This document shows positions 26,167 to 34,175 of a DNA stretch of 64,000 nucleotides, piece after piece. This DNA comes from Thermoprotei archaeon (GTDB lineage: Archaea; Thermoproteota; Thermoprotei; Thermoproteales; B15-G16): positions 17,048-81,047 of the forward strand of contig QMRC01000003.1 of the NCBI GenBank assembly GCA_003649205.1, read 5' to 3'. The notes beneath the pieces were generated by a model, which saw nothing but the letters and a program-made list of their open reading frames with translations, was not told where the DNA came from and made no database searches. Both the position numbers and the translations under genes were made by a program. Within the stretch, counting starts at the first letter, position 1, and every line of letters starts with the position of its first letter.

Positions 26167-26220
26167 TCAGGAAGCCGGAAGACACATCACCAATCAGCCC
26201 CTAGTTGCTTCATCACAAGG
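26163..26220 (-). ncRNA. C/D box guide RNA, candidate sR-A
   Basis: Minus strand. C box GTGATGA (26216-26210), 12-nt guide AGCAACTAGGGG, D' CTGA (26197-26194), 3-nt spacer, C' GTGATGT (26190-26184), 13-nt guide GTCTTCCGGCTTC, D CTGA (26170-26167). All four boxes and spacings are those of archaeal double-guide 2'-O-methylation RNAs, so it should assemble with L7Ae, Nop5 and fibrillarin. The C box begins 10 nt after the stop codon of the RNA m5C methyltransferase gene on the same strand, so it may be processed from that mRNA. Confidence 0.88.
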
Positions 26221-26226
26221 AAAGCA

Positions 26227-27612
26227 CTACTTCAAAGGTCTAACTTTCTCAAATAGCGCGTAGAAGAAACCAACAGTATTGTGTCTATGCGGCCAAGCTC
26301 TCATGGTACCAGGTAGGAAACCTGGATCAAAGGGACCATCTAGTGGAATTAACCTTATGTATCCATTAAACTCCCTCAATATCTTCTTAACTAACTCCTC
26401 ACCCTCCTCCGGAAAGATACTACACACAGTGTACAGAATTCTCCCACCAGGTTTAGCTAATCGAATAGCGACCCTAAGCATCTTAAGCTGCATCTCAGAA
26501 ATCTCCCTAATCTTCTCCAATCTAAGCCTCCACCTAACTTCAGGATACTTATGGAGTGTTCCACTTGATGAACAGGGTGCATCGAGAAGTACTCTATCTG
26601 CAAATTCTTCACCAAGTATCTTAGGTGCTTTCAAGACATCTTCATGATAGATCTCGACATTCCTAACACCAAGTCTCTTCAATACATTTCTCATCTTATT
26701 TATCCTGAATTCATCCACATCAAAGGCATAGATCTTACCCTGATTCCTCATCAACTCAGCCATGTGTGATGTCTTACCACCAGGAGCAGCGCACATATCC
26801 ACAACAACATGACCAGGCTTAGGATCGAGAATTATTGAGGCAGCTGCTGAAGCATCTTCCTGAGAAATGACTTTACCCTCACGCACTAGCCTACATTCAT
26901 CGAACTTAAATGGTCCCTTAACCTTAACAACAGTTGGAACATACTTACTGACAATAGGTTCCTTACCCATCCTCCTCAATTCCCTAATAACTTCCTCAAC
27001 AGTAGCTTTCAGCGTATTAACTCTCAAACTAATGAGAGGTCTCTTATTGTACTTCTTAAACAACTCCTCTGCCTCTTCAGGTCCAAGTAGGTTCCTCACC
27101 CTCTCTATGAACCAAGCAGGTAGATTGTACTTCAGCTCAAGTTCCTCAATCTCGTTCTCCGGTACATACCTAAAATTCATCAAAATTCTATCAACTAGAT
27201 CCCAGTACCAAGTACCAACGTATGGATGTGTAACCTCAGTTAAGAACTTAGCTACACCATACTTCAACTCATGAAGTAGGCTATTTGATAGAGGATGATC
27301 GTTGAGAACTAATAGATACGTAGCTAGTCGGAGTGCTGCTCGTAGCCATGGATCGAGGATGTAGATATTGGGTAGACCTGTAGCTCTGATGATTATCTTA
27401 TCAACAATACCTAACCTCCTCATTACCTTGTAGAATATTGCTGTCAATATCCTATCCTTAGACGTACCCAATATACCGTACCTACGAAATATCCTACGTT
27501 TAGCTTCTTGACTAGGATGTACGTACTCAGCTTCCTTTATAACCTCAACTAAAGCAGCTAAATCCCTCCTACTTATCCTAATCTTCTCTCTAACTGCACT
27601 ACACGTAGACAT
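26227..27612 (-). CDS. RNA cytosine-5 methyltransferase (RsmB/NOP2/NSUN family)
   Basis: 461 residues from ATG 27612; TTG 27621 is less likely because GGAG precedes the ATG. The first half is an NusB/PUA-like RNA-binding region with NKRPLISLRVNTLKATVEEV. The SAM site is VVDMCAAPGGKTSHMAELM. The two catalytic Cys are in LLDAPCSSSGTLHKYPEVRW (motif IV) and ILYTVCSIFPEEGEELV (motif VI). It makes m5C in rRNA or tRNA. A C/D guide RNA follows its stop directly, so two RNA-modifying functions come from one locus. Confidence 0.92.
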   Translation of the reverse strand: MSTCSAVREKIRISRRDLAALVEVIKEAEYVHPSQEAKRRIFRRYGILGTSKDRILTAIFYKVMRRLGIVDKIIIRATGLPNIYILDPWLRAALRLATYLLVLNDHPLSNSLLHELKYGVAKFLTEVTHPYVGTWYWDLVDRILMNFRYVPENEIEELELKYNLPAWFIERVRNLLGPEEAEELFKKYNKRPLISLRVNTLKATVEEVIRELRRMGKEPIVSKYVPTVVKVKGPFKFDECRLVREGKVISQEDASAAASIILDPKPGHVVVDMCAAPGGKTSHMAELMRNQGKIYAFDVDEFRINKMRNVLKRLGVRNVEIYHEDVLKAPKILGEEFADRVLLDAPCSSSGTLHKYPEVRWRLRLEKIREISEMQLKMLRVAIRLAKPGGRILYTVCSIFPEEGEELVKKILREFNGYIRLIPLDGPFDPGFLPGTMRAWPHRHNTVGFFYALFEKVRPLK

Positions 27613-27668
27613 GTACTCCAAGAAAAGTAGTTCTTAGAGAATATGTTTGGAGAGGCTTAAACTCACTC

Positions 27669-28403
27669 TCATTCCAATGATGATGCGTGGTCGAGGATTA
27701 ATGAGAGGTTACGTACGTAACGTACTATATCCATGAGCAATCTACGTAGATCAGTTAGAGAATTCAGTAACTTACACAAGGTATCGATCATTCTCCTTAG
27801 GTTATCGAGATACTGCTCGTAGAGTGTAGATACTACGTAATCGAGGAGATCTACACTACATCGACAGGATATAGTGATTACAGCAGTTGAGCTATGAGGT
27901 GTTACATTGGTAGTGAGATTGAGGTACTGAACACCTCTCACATCTGGACGTAGATTACCTAGATTTCTAGTGTAATAGTATAGCATTGACCCAACTAGAT
28001 GATTCAAGCTATGGACTAGATCACTAACTCCCTCACCTTCTTCACAAGACAAATCGATCCTAAAGCTAATCACCGTATTCGTGTCATTACAGGTTAGAGA
28101 GAACTTAACAACAATCACACTGCTAACAGTATGCACGACATCGATACTGGATAGAGTACCGTGAATTACGGTATCAGAACGAGGGTACAGAATAACTGCA
28201 ATCAGCTTCTCAACATCGGAACAACATAGTGAAACCAATTCACGTAGTAACTTCACGTAGCTACTTAGCGAGAAGGCGAGACAGGAAGCTTCGAGAATAA
28301 CCACTAATGTATCGTTACGGCGAATCACATTACGTAAATTCAACTGCAATGAGAGATCGAATAGAGACTTGAGCAGAGAATCCAACCTACTTCTCCCAGT
28401 CAT
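27669..28403 (-). CDS. Unknown protein
   Basis: 244 residues. Strand-rich N-terminal part with several Cys, then a C-terminal helical region (residues about 200-244) with Leu-rich heptads (RRMIDTLCKLLNSLTDLRRLL). No signal peptide and no motif I know. Coding strand is T/C-balanced with many TAG/GTA bases, like the neighbours. Two C/D RNAs lie directly upstream on the same strand, the nearest ending about 16 bases before the ATG, so they may form its leader. Function unknown. Confidence 0.6.
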   Translation of the reverse strand: MTGRSRLDSLLKSLFDLSLQLNLRNVIRRNDTLVVILEASCLAFSLSSYVKLLRELVSLCCSDVEKLIAVILYPRSDTVIHGTLSSIDVVHTVSSVIVVKFSLTCNDTNTVISFRIDLSCEEGEGVSDLVHSLNHLVGSMLYYYTRNLGNLRPDVRGVQYLNLTTNVTPHSSTAVITISCRCSVDLLDYVVSTLYEQYLDNLRRMIDTLCKLLNSLTDLRRLLMDIVRYVRNLSLILDHASSLE

Positions 28404-28414
28404 AATACAAGTAG

Positions 28415-28471
28415 TTTCTCAGCCCTGCGTGGTCTCTTCACTAATCTGCGTGTTTAGGACTCATCACAGAG
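28415..28471 (-). ncRNA. C/D box guide RNA, candidate sR-B
   Basis: Minus strand. C GTGATGA (28467-28461), 12-nt guide GTCCTAAACACG, D' CAGA (28448-28445), spacer TTA, C' GTGAAGA (28441-28435), 12-nt guide GACCACGCAGGG, D CTGA (28422-28419). Spacing is 12/3/12. D' departs from CTGA by one base, as is common. It lies between the start of the gene at 28403 and a second C/D RNA, both on the same strand. Confidence 0.87.
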
Positions 28472-28497
28472 CAGAGAGACAGTATACGCATTAGTGA

Positions 28498-28556
28498 GGA
28501 ATCAGCAATCCCGGTCCGAACATCAATCATTCCCCTTTCGAGCTTCATCACCGCTA
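28498..28556 (-). ncRNA. C/D box guide RNA, candidate sR-C
   Basis: Minus strand. C GTGATGA (28551-28545), 14-nt guide AGCTCGAAAGGGGA, D' ATGA (28530-28527), C' TTGATGT (28526-28520) with no spacer, 14-nt guide TCGGACCGGGATTG, D CTGA (28505-28502). The guides are longer and the inner boxes abut, so this one is less regular than sR-B. The D guide could pair with a sequence like a T-stem and acceptor 3' strand (CCCGGTCCGA), which would suggest a tRNA target; that is inference only. Confidence 0.72.
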
Positions 28557-28643
28557 GAACCCTGTTAATCACGAAAATATATGTTTTACTACCTCAATAG
28601 AGGTGACTGAGGACTCAGGTTAAGTTACCTGTAGGTGATGTAG

Positions 28644-29366
28644 GTGTCGGAGATCCTAGCTAAGCAGATTGCTACCTTCATTGCTGGTGACATAGTCCTC
28701 TCTGATGAACCCGGTAGGAGAATGAGGTATTGGAGAGAGTACTTTGGGGTATCTCAAAGTGAAGTAGCTACGAAAATGAGTACCTTACCCTCCGTCATAA
28801 GTGACTACGAGAGCTGTAGGAGGAAGTCACCTGGATCACACTTCATTAAGAGATTTGTTGAGGCATTGATAACTATCGACTTGGAGAAGGGTGGTAGGAA
28901 GATCAATGAGTTAGCTAGTGTCGTCATTGGTGTTAGCTCAGCATTTAGGAGAGCAGTGCTAGATATGAGGGAGTTTACGAAGCCAATTACCATCGGCGAA
29001 TTCTGTAGTGTAATTGATGCAGAACTTCACGTTGGTAGGGAATTCAGTGATGTTCACATCTACGGCTATACGGTAGTTGATAGCATGAAGCTAGTTCTGG
29101 AGGTACCCTCCTACGAATACCTTAGACTATACGGTAGGAGTACTCAGAGAGCAGCTATCTTCACCAATGTACGCTACGGTAGATCTCCACTAGTAGCGAT
29201 CAAGGCCATGATGGCTATTTCAGGTCTTCGACCAGTACTAGTAGTACTTCATGGAATTAAGGAACCTGATGAACTAGGTATAGAGATAGCTAAACGTGAG
29301 AGTATACCACTTGCAACAACACTACTCCCACTTACAGACATGATCAAGAAGTTAAGAGGGGTGTAG
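28644..29366 (+). CDS. Archaeal transcriptional regulator (HTH plus C-terminal domain, COG1709-like)
   Basis: 240 residues from GTG 28644, with GGTGAT five bases before. Residues 25-75 form an XRE-type HTH: RMRYWREYFGVSQSEVATKM followed by STLPSVISDYESCRRKSPGSHF. The C-terminal 130 residues (DVHIYGYTVVDS..., ending in LPLTDMIKKLRG) form a compact alpha/beta sensor domain typical of this archaeal family, whose ligand is unknown. A TATA-like AAATATATG at about 28576-28584 gives a 40-base leader. The Cys-cluster gene follows after seven bases, probably in one operon. Confidence 0.82.
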   Translation: MSEILAKQIATFIAGDIVLSDEPGRRMRYWREYFGVSQSEVATKMSTLPSVISDYESCRRKSPGSHFIKRFVEALITIDLEKGGRKINELASVVIGVSSAFRRAVLDMREFTKPITIGEFCSVIDAELHVGREFSDVHIYGYTVVDSMKLVLEVPSYEYLRLYGRSTQRAAIFTNVRYGRSPLVAIKAMMAISGLRPVLVVLHGIKEPDELGIEIAKRESIPLATTLLPLTDMIKKLRGV

Positions 29367-29373
29367 AGATTTA

Positions 29374-29997
29374 GTGGCTAAGTACTACATGCTCCGTCGG
29401 CCAACAGGACAAGCTAGGTGGGATTACTTCCTACTGTACGTAGGTGCTAAACTGAAGAAATTTTACGTAGGTACCTACTACATACCTAAGTACCGTGTAC
29501 TTGCACCAGTATTCAAACCATCACCGGGAACACCCCTAGACTTAAGAGCACTAGTTGAGGTACCTAGTGACATACTCGAGAATTCGTACAGGATGATATG
29601 TATTGAGTGTGGTTGGTGCTGTGAACGTGATTCTGGTGCTTTCGCTCTAGAGAATGAAGTTAGAGATCTACCGCTACACCTAGTTGATAGACCACTTGAC
29701 TGGAAGTGGGTTGATACGGTTATTGGCCCTGTTAAGGTGTATAGGCTAGATCTCGGTCCTGGTGGTAGATGCGTATTTTATAGCGATGGTAGGTGTTTAG
29801 TGCCTAGAGATCGAAAACCAATAATCTGTCTCATTCACTACTGTTCTCTCTATGCAGAGATGAGAGGCAGAAAGTTCATTAAGGTTGGTGTTAGGAGAGT
29901 TGGAGGTCAGTATGAACCAATATACAGGGAGGTTAGTGATGAAGAGTTTGAACTTATTAAGAACCGAGTACTGAGTAGACGTAGAGGTTCTAGGTAG
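29374..29997 (+). CDS. YkgJ-like Cys-cluster protein
   Basis: 207 residues from a GTG. The Cys cluster is CIECGWCCERDSGAF near residue 76, then GGRCVFYSDGRCLVPRDRKPIICLIHYC near residue 130 (shown in part). This is the CxxCxxCC...C...C...C layout of the YkgJ/zinc- or iron-binding family. Function unknown; many archaea hold several copies. A second member is at 33657. A C/D guide RNA starts three bases after its stop codon. Confidence 0.83.
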   Translation: MAKYYMLRRPTGQARWDYFLLYVGAKLKKFYVGTYYIPKYRVLAPVFKPSPGTPLDLRALVEVPSDILENSYRMICIECGWCCERDSGAFALENEVRDLPLHLVDRPLDWKWVDTVIGPVKVYRLDLGPGGRCVFYSDGRCLVPRDRKPIICLIHYCSLYAEMRGRKFIKVGVRRVGGQYEPIYREVSDEEFELIKNRVLSRRRGSR

Positions 29998-30053
29998 TCG
30001 TGATGAGTGGTATTACAGCGGACTGGTGAAGAAGCCCTCCGACACTGATCAGC
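29996..30053 (+). ncRNA. C/D box guide RNA, candidate sR-D
   Basis: Plus strand. C GTGATGA (30000-30006), 12-nt guide GTGGTATTACAG, D' CGGA (30019-30022), spacer CTG, C' GTGAAGA (30026-30032), 12-nt guide AGCCCTCCGACA, D CTGA (30045-30048). Spacing is exactly 12/3/12. The C box begins three bases after the stop of the YkgJ-like gene (29995-29997), so this RNA is likely made from the 3' end of that mRNA. Confidence 0.85.
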
Positions 30054-30124
30054 TCGATAACCAGCACATTGATAAATTAGTAAGTTTTATAGTGTTGCTA
30101 TAGTTCTTAGCTAAGGGGTTTAGC

Positions 30125-30376
30125 ATGAGTGAGAGTGAGTTTGAGATACCTCTCTACTGTCCTGCCTGTGGTCTCTACCTCGGTAGAAAAAGTGTCCAGA
30201 TAAGAATAGAGCCCTCAGCAGATGGCTCTGAATATCACGTAACTCTAACACTAACTTATCCACTTTGTAAATACTGTGTCTCTAAGAAGGAGCTAAAGCT
30301 ACTGGATAAAGATGAGGACGATATTAGGGAAAGTATAGTGGAAGACTTAAGACGTAGACTATCTAGGACAGAGTAG
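30125..30376 (+). CDS. Small zinc-ribbon-like protein
   Basis: 83 residues. Two Cys pairs, CPACG near residue 12 and CKYC near residue 49, frame a beta-rich middle and could bind one Zn2+. The tail is acidic and helical. A TATA-like TTTTATAG at about 30083-30090 lies about 37 bases before the ATG. Family not recognised; size and fold fit a small archaeal Zn-ribbon involved in protein or nucleic-acid binding. The C box of the next RNA touches its TAG stop. Confidence 0.7.
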   Translation: MSESEFEIPLYCPACGLYLGRKSVQIRIEPSADGSEYHVTLTLTYPLCKYCVSKKELKLLDKDEDDIRESIVEDLRRRLSRTE

Positions 30377-30432
30377 TGATGATGAAGGCCAGGAGTAGTG
30401 ATCTATGATCTCTACTTCCGGCGCTGACCATA
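30375..30432 (+). ncRNA. C/D box guide RNA candidate sR-E, overlapping a start codon
   Basis: Plus strand. C ATGATGA (30379-30385; an overlapping GTGATGA is at 30376-30382), 12-nt guide AGGCCAGGAGTA, D' GTGA (30398-30401), spacer TCT, C' ATGATCT (30405-30411), 12-nt guide CTACTTCCGGCG, D CTGA (30424-30427). Spacing is 12/3/12. The C' box contains the ATG of the gene at 30405 and D' matches its GTGAT ribosome site. Some of the match could be chance likeness between GTGAT and the box, so confidence is lower. Confidence 0.5.
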
Positions 30433-31853
30433 CTACATCCATAGTTAAAACCCTGAAGTTGCTACTTATCATCTCACCTCTAGTACTAGCTATTACAGCA
30501 GCAATACCATTAACCTACTGTAGCGAGAAACCCATTGCGTACCTTAAGGTGGGCATCACCTTCAAGGAAATAGGTCTAGTACCTGAACCTGTTGAGCTAA
30601 CCGAGGTTAAAGATGCAGTACCTGTAACGGTAAAGTACATCGTTCTCTACATTAAGGTACTACATCCAGGAACAGAGGTGTGTTATCAGGTAACATTTAG
30701 AGAACAGAAGACAGGTACAGTGTTTGGCTTTTATGACAGCATAATACTACCCAAGGGCATTAGCGTTCTACACATAGTCGCAACTTATCCAATTGGCTCA
30801 CCTGAAGCGGCAACAGTAACGTACTACTTAGTCAGTAAGAGAGGTGTAACAAAGAGTACTAAGATCATAGAGAGAGCAACACCGAGACCACTATTCCCTG
30901 GTGTATGGAATGTAACCTGTACTCTCTGGATTGGAAGTACAACATTAATGTTAACATATAGCTTCAGGATAAGGAATCCGTACCTAGTACTCAAGTTCAT
31001 TGATCAGCACGAGCTAGAGGTAGCAAATGTTACGGTAGTACTTGTAAAGGATGGTAAGGTTGTGTACAATGTAACTAATGTAGGTCCTGAGATTTGTCTT
31101 GAAGTTGAGAAAGGTAGGTACACAATACTAACGTACTACAAAGGCTCTCTTGTTGCAAAGAAGTTCGTAGTAGTTAATGGTGATTGTAAGTACAGTATTG
31201 TAGTACCTAGGTACAGATTAGTCCTCTTTATAAGAGATGCGCTTGGTAAGCTAGTTAAAGCTGATGAAGTTACAGTTAAGCGAGGTAATACCACAGTAGG
31301 TAAGTACAGGGATGTCGATACTGTTCTACTAGTTGATGAACCACCTGGAAAGTACTGCTTCACTGTAGTATGTAGGTACCGTGATATAGGACGAGTAGTT
31401 AAGGTAGTTAAACACATTGAATTAAGGAGTTCACTTGTTGCAAATGTTTCACTACCTCTCAACTACTTGAGGATAACGGCAAATACTATTACAGCACCAC
31501 TAAGGGACTTTAGAGTGACCCTTTCAGTCATGCACAATAGAACATTGAGAGTAGTCTACAGTGGTTCAAACAAGCTAATAGGTCCTCTTCCACCTGGACC
31601 CTACATACTGACAATTAGGTATCTTGACTATGTTAAGGTACTCCATATAACACTGCCAAGTGAGTGTAGAGGTGTTGTTGATGTGAACATTAACCTAGAT
31701 GTTGTACTACCTGCACTTGGTAAGTGCTTTACAACCTTTGAACACACAACACTGACAATAGCATTAACGATATTATTAGTAACCATATGTATTGAGTTTG
31801 TAGGGTGGTTACGTCATGGTAGATACAAGGCTTCAGAGACCACGAGGCACTAG
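30405..31853 (+). CDS. Secreted or membrane-anchored beta-rich protein
   Basis: 482 residues. An N-terminal hydrophobic segment (about 17-37) acts as signal or anchor, and a C-terminal one (about 448-470) is followed by a short basic tail, so most of the protein faces outside. The body reads as repeated beta domains with segments such as VKDGKVVYNVTNVGPEICLEVEKG, like the carboxypeptidase-regulatory or Ig-like repeats of archaeal surface proteins. Several N-x-S/T sites fit surface glycosylation. Its last 38 bases overlap hisS in another frame. Confidence 0.75.
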   Translation: MISTSGADHTTSIVKTLKLLLIISPLVLAITAAIPLTYCSEKPIAYLKVGITFKEIGLVPEPVELTEVKDAVPVTVKYIVLYIKVLHPGTEVCYQVTFREQKTGTVFGFYDSIILPKGISVLHIVATYPIGSPEAATVTYYLVSKRGVTKSTKIIERATPRPLFPGVWNVTCTLWIGSTTLMLTYSFRIRNPYLVLKFIDQHELEVANVTVVLVKDGKVVYNVTNVGPEICLEVEKGRYTILTYYKGSLVAKKFVVVNGDCKYSIVVPRYRLVLFIRDALGKLVKADEVTVKRGNTTVGKYRDVDTVLLVDEPPGKYCFTVVCRYRDIGRVVKVVKHIELRSSLVANVSLPLNYLRITANTITAPLRDFRVTLSVMHNRTLRVVYSGSNKLIGPLPPGPYILTIRYLDYVKVLHITLPSECRGVVDVNINLDVVLPALGKCFTTFEHTTLTIALTILLVTICIEFVGWLRHGRYKASETTRH

Positions 31854-33132
31854 AGACTACTTACCACTTGATTGCTTCAAGAGAAGAGTAGTTATTGAGA
31901 GAATTAGGTCTGTCTTCGAGAGATTCGGTTATGGAGAAGTACTTACACCAGCATTTGAGCATCTAGAGCTATTAGAGGCAAAAGCTGGTTCAGAGGTTAG
32001 GGAGCAAATTTACTGGTTTGAGGATAAGGCAGGTAGGAAGCTAGGTCTTAGATTCGAGATGACTACACCAATAGCTAGGATTGTCGCTACAATGCCACAC
32101 TTACCTAAGCCAATTAGGTTCTACTACATAGCACCTGTCTGGAGGTATGAAGAACCTCAACTAGGTAGATTGAGGGAGTTCTGGCAAGCAGGTATCGAAC
32201 TCATTGGTTCACCACATGTGGAAGCTGATGCTGAGGTAATAGCTGTTACCTGGTACTCACTTCGTGATGTAGGTCTTGAGGATGAGCGTATTGAGGTTAG
32301 GTTCAGTAGTAGAGCACTAGCTGATAGAATAAGCGATGCACTCAACATACCTAGAGAGCTACGTGAAGACTTCTATAGGTACATAGATAAGTACCACAGG
32401 TACGGTATTGAGTATGTTGTTAAGGGTTTAGAGTCGTTGGGTATTTCTAGAGAGAACATTGAGAAGGTTCGTGAATTATTGATGATAGAGGGTAGTAATG
32501 AGGAGAAAATTGAGCTTCTCGATAAGCTCTTTGGATCTACTATTCGAACTGAGTTAGAGAAAATTAGTACATTACTTGATTTATTGAAGTCGTACAATGT
32601 GAAGAATGTAGTGTTGGACTTAAGCATTGTAAGGGGGTTAGCTTACTACACAGGAACAGTATTTGAAGTCTACGTGAAGGGACAGGAGGATGTAGGTAGT
32701 ATTGCAGGTGGTGGTAGGTACGACGACCTTATAGAGCTTGTTGGAGGTTCAAACCTACCTGCGACAGGTATGGCCATTGGTATTGAGAGATTAATTGAGG
32801 TTCTCGAAAGGTTAGGTAAGTTACCAACAGATTATCCAAGACCTGTAGCTGCTGTAGTTACTCCTAAGATGGATCTGTACTCAAGATGTCTTGAGATAGC
32901 GAATCTCCTTAGACAACATGGTATACCCTGTATAGTTGACGTGATGAGGAGAAGTCTTAGGGCAAATCTCGAGTACGCAGTCAAGATCGGAGCTAAGTTT
33001 CTAGTAATAGTTGGTGAGAAGGAGCTTAAGCTAGGTAAAGTAGCTGTAAAGAACCTTACAACAGGAAAACAGATGGAAGTAAGTATACATGAACTCCCTA
33101 CCTTCCTAAAGAGGGATAACGTAGTGCTATAG
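31816..33132 (+). CDS. hisS: Histidyl-tRNA synthetase
   Basis: 438 residues. Class II motifs are seen: PRGTRDYLPLD and FGYGEVLTPAFEHLELL (motif 1), GRKLGLRFEMTTPIAR and PVWRYEEPQLGRLREFWQAGIE (motif 2), the His-specific GLAYYTGTVFEVYV and GGRYDDLIELVGG, and MAIGIERLIEVL (motif 3). It charges tRNA-His. The start ATG lies 38 bases inside the preceding gene, which is unusual for a housekeeping gene and implies coupled translation. Confidence 0.96.
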   Translation: MVDTRLQRPRGTRDYLPLDCFKRRVVIERIRSVFERFGYGEVLTPAFEHLELLEAKAGSEVREQIYWFEDKAGRKLGLRFEMTTPIARIVATMPHLPKPIRFYYIAPVWRYEEPQLGRLREFWQAGIELIGSPHVEADAEVIAVTWYSLRDVGLEDERIEVRFSSRALADRISDALNIPRELREDFYRYIDKYHRYGIEYVVKGLESLGISRENIEKVRELLMIEGSNEEKIELLDKLFGSTIRTELEKISTLLDLLKSYNVKNVVLDLSIVRGLAYYTGTVFEVYVKGQEDVGSIAGGGRYDDLIELVGGSNLPATGMAIGIERLIEVLERLGKLPTDYPRPVAAVVTPKMDLYSRCLEIANLLRQHGIPCIVDVMRRSLRANLEYAVKIGAKFLVIVGEKELKLGKVAVKNLTTGKQMEVSIHELPTFLKRDNVVL

Positions 33133-33149
33133 CTACACACTAAGCCCAC

Positions 33150-33464
33150 TCACACCTCCTCACTAAATCCTTCTTCACCGGTAAAGACTTCATAGGGATT
33201 CACATAACCATAACCTGGCACCACACCTAAGACATCACTTATTCTACCCCTCTCAACCATCTCCCTATACAATCTCCAAATTCGCTTAGCAGAAACCAAC
33301 CCAGTAAAGAAACCCTTTTCCTCAAGTTTCTTCTTTACCTCATCAACAAAATCAAGTGGTGAAATCCAGGGTTTACTAGATAGCACCTCAACAATTACCT
33401 CAGCTATATCCTCGTTATGAGGATAAGCTCTTCTCCACCTACCTCCCTTCTTCCTACTACCCAT
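33150..33464 (-). CDS. Small basic winged-helix-like protein
   Basis: 104 residues. N-terminal basic run GSRKKGGRWRRAYPHN, then a helix-rich core (EDIAEVIVEVLSSKPWISPLDFVDEVKK in outline), a recognition-type helix LVSAKRIWRLYREMVERGRI and a short strand. This fits a winged helix that binds nucleic acid, perhaps a chromatin or ribosome-linked protein. A TATA CTTATAAGAT at about 33494-33503 and GTGAT before the ATG support the start. I do not recognise the family. Confidence 0.7.
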   Translation of the reverse strand: MGSRKKGGRWRRAYPHNEDIAEVIVEVLSSKPWISPLDFVDEVKKKLEEKGFFTGLVSAKRIWRLYREMVERGRISDVLGVVPGYGYVNPYEVFTGEEGFSEEV

Positions 33465-33656
33465 GACGTATCACAAGGTACTAAACTATAAGGATCTTAT
33501 AAGGATAGCTCACAGCTAAAGTAAAGGTAGCATCAAATCACACATACATAGGTGCACGAGGATAGATTTTTTACTCCTCCATCTCTTCCACATAGTGAGA
33601 TTACCAATAGGTTACTAACACCACATCTCAGTACAGCAGCTGTAGATGTGATGTAG

Positions 33657-34175
33657 ATGAGTAATACAGAAGTAGCTCATGAATACGTACCATGGAGGTG
33701 GGTAAAGTACTGGCACTGTGTTAGGTGCGGTAAGTGCTGTATAAAGTTTCTAGTACCACTCTACCCCCATGAAGCACTCTACTACATCATGAAGTACGGT
33801 CCTGTAGTTGAGGAAAGAAATGGTAAATTCTACCTAAGATCCAAACCAGATGGCTCATGTGTATTTCTTGAGAGAACTCCTCTAGGTTACCGCTGTAGTA
33901 TATACCTTGAACGTCCAATAGTGTGTAGGTGCTATCCATTCTACGTGACGGATAAGCCACTTGGTGTAGTAGATTCCCGTGATGAGGATGCCGTATACGT
34001 GTACCGTAGTCCACTTGGTAAGTCAATTAAGGTTTACGTCTATATTGATAAGGTGTGCAGTGGTATTGGTCGTGGTATCCCTCTTGAAATCATTATACCG
34101 AAGATCGTCTCTGAGTGGATTACAGTTCTAAGACTCTATAGGATACATAGAGATTTGAGACTCTACTCCACCTAA
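33657..34175 (+). CDS. YkgJ-like Cys-cluster protein, second copy
   Basis: 172 residues, with GTGATG before the ATG. The cluster is CVRCGKCCIKFLVPLYPHEA near residue 22, then GSCVFLERTPLGYRCSIYLERPIVCRCYPF near residue 67 (in outline). Nine Cys with the family layout suggest a metal or FeS site. It has no clear operon; the gene at 34128 converges with it and overlaps its 3' end by 48 bases. Same family as 29374 but only distantly alike. Confidence 0.8.
   Translation: MSNTEVAHEYVPWRWVKYWHCVRCGKCCIKFLVPLYPHEALYYIMKYGPVVEERNGKFYLRSKPDGSCVFLERTPLGYRCSIYLERPIVCRCYPFYVTDKPLGVVDSRDEDAVYVYRSPLGKSIKVYVYIDKVCSGIGRGIPLEIIIPKIVSEWITVLRLYRIHRDLRLYST

Noticed and set aside
30019..30022. D' box CGGA of sR-D as a reason to reject that RNA
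   Set aside because: D' boxes vary in archaeal guide RNAs and the other three boxes and both spacings are exact, so the RNA was kept.
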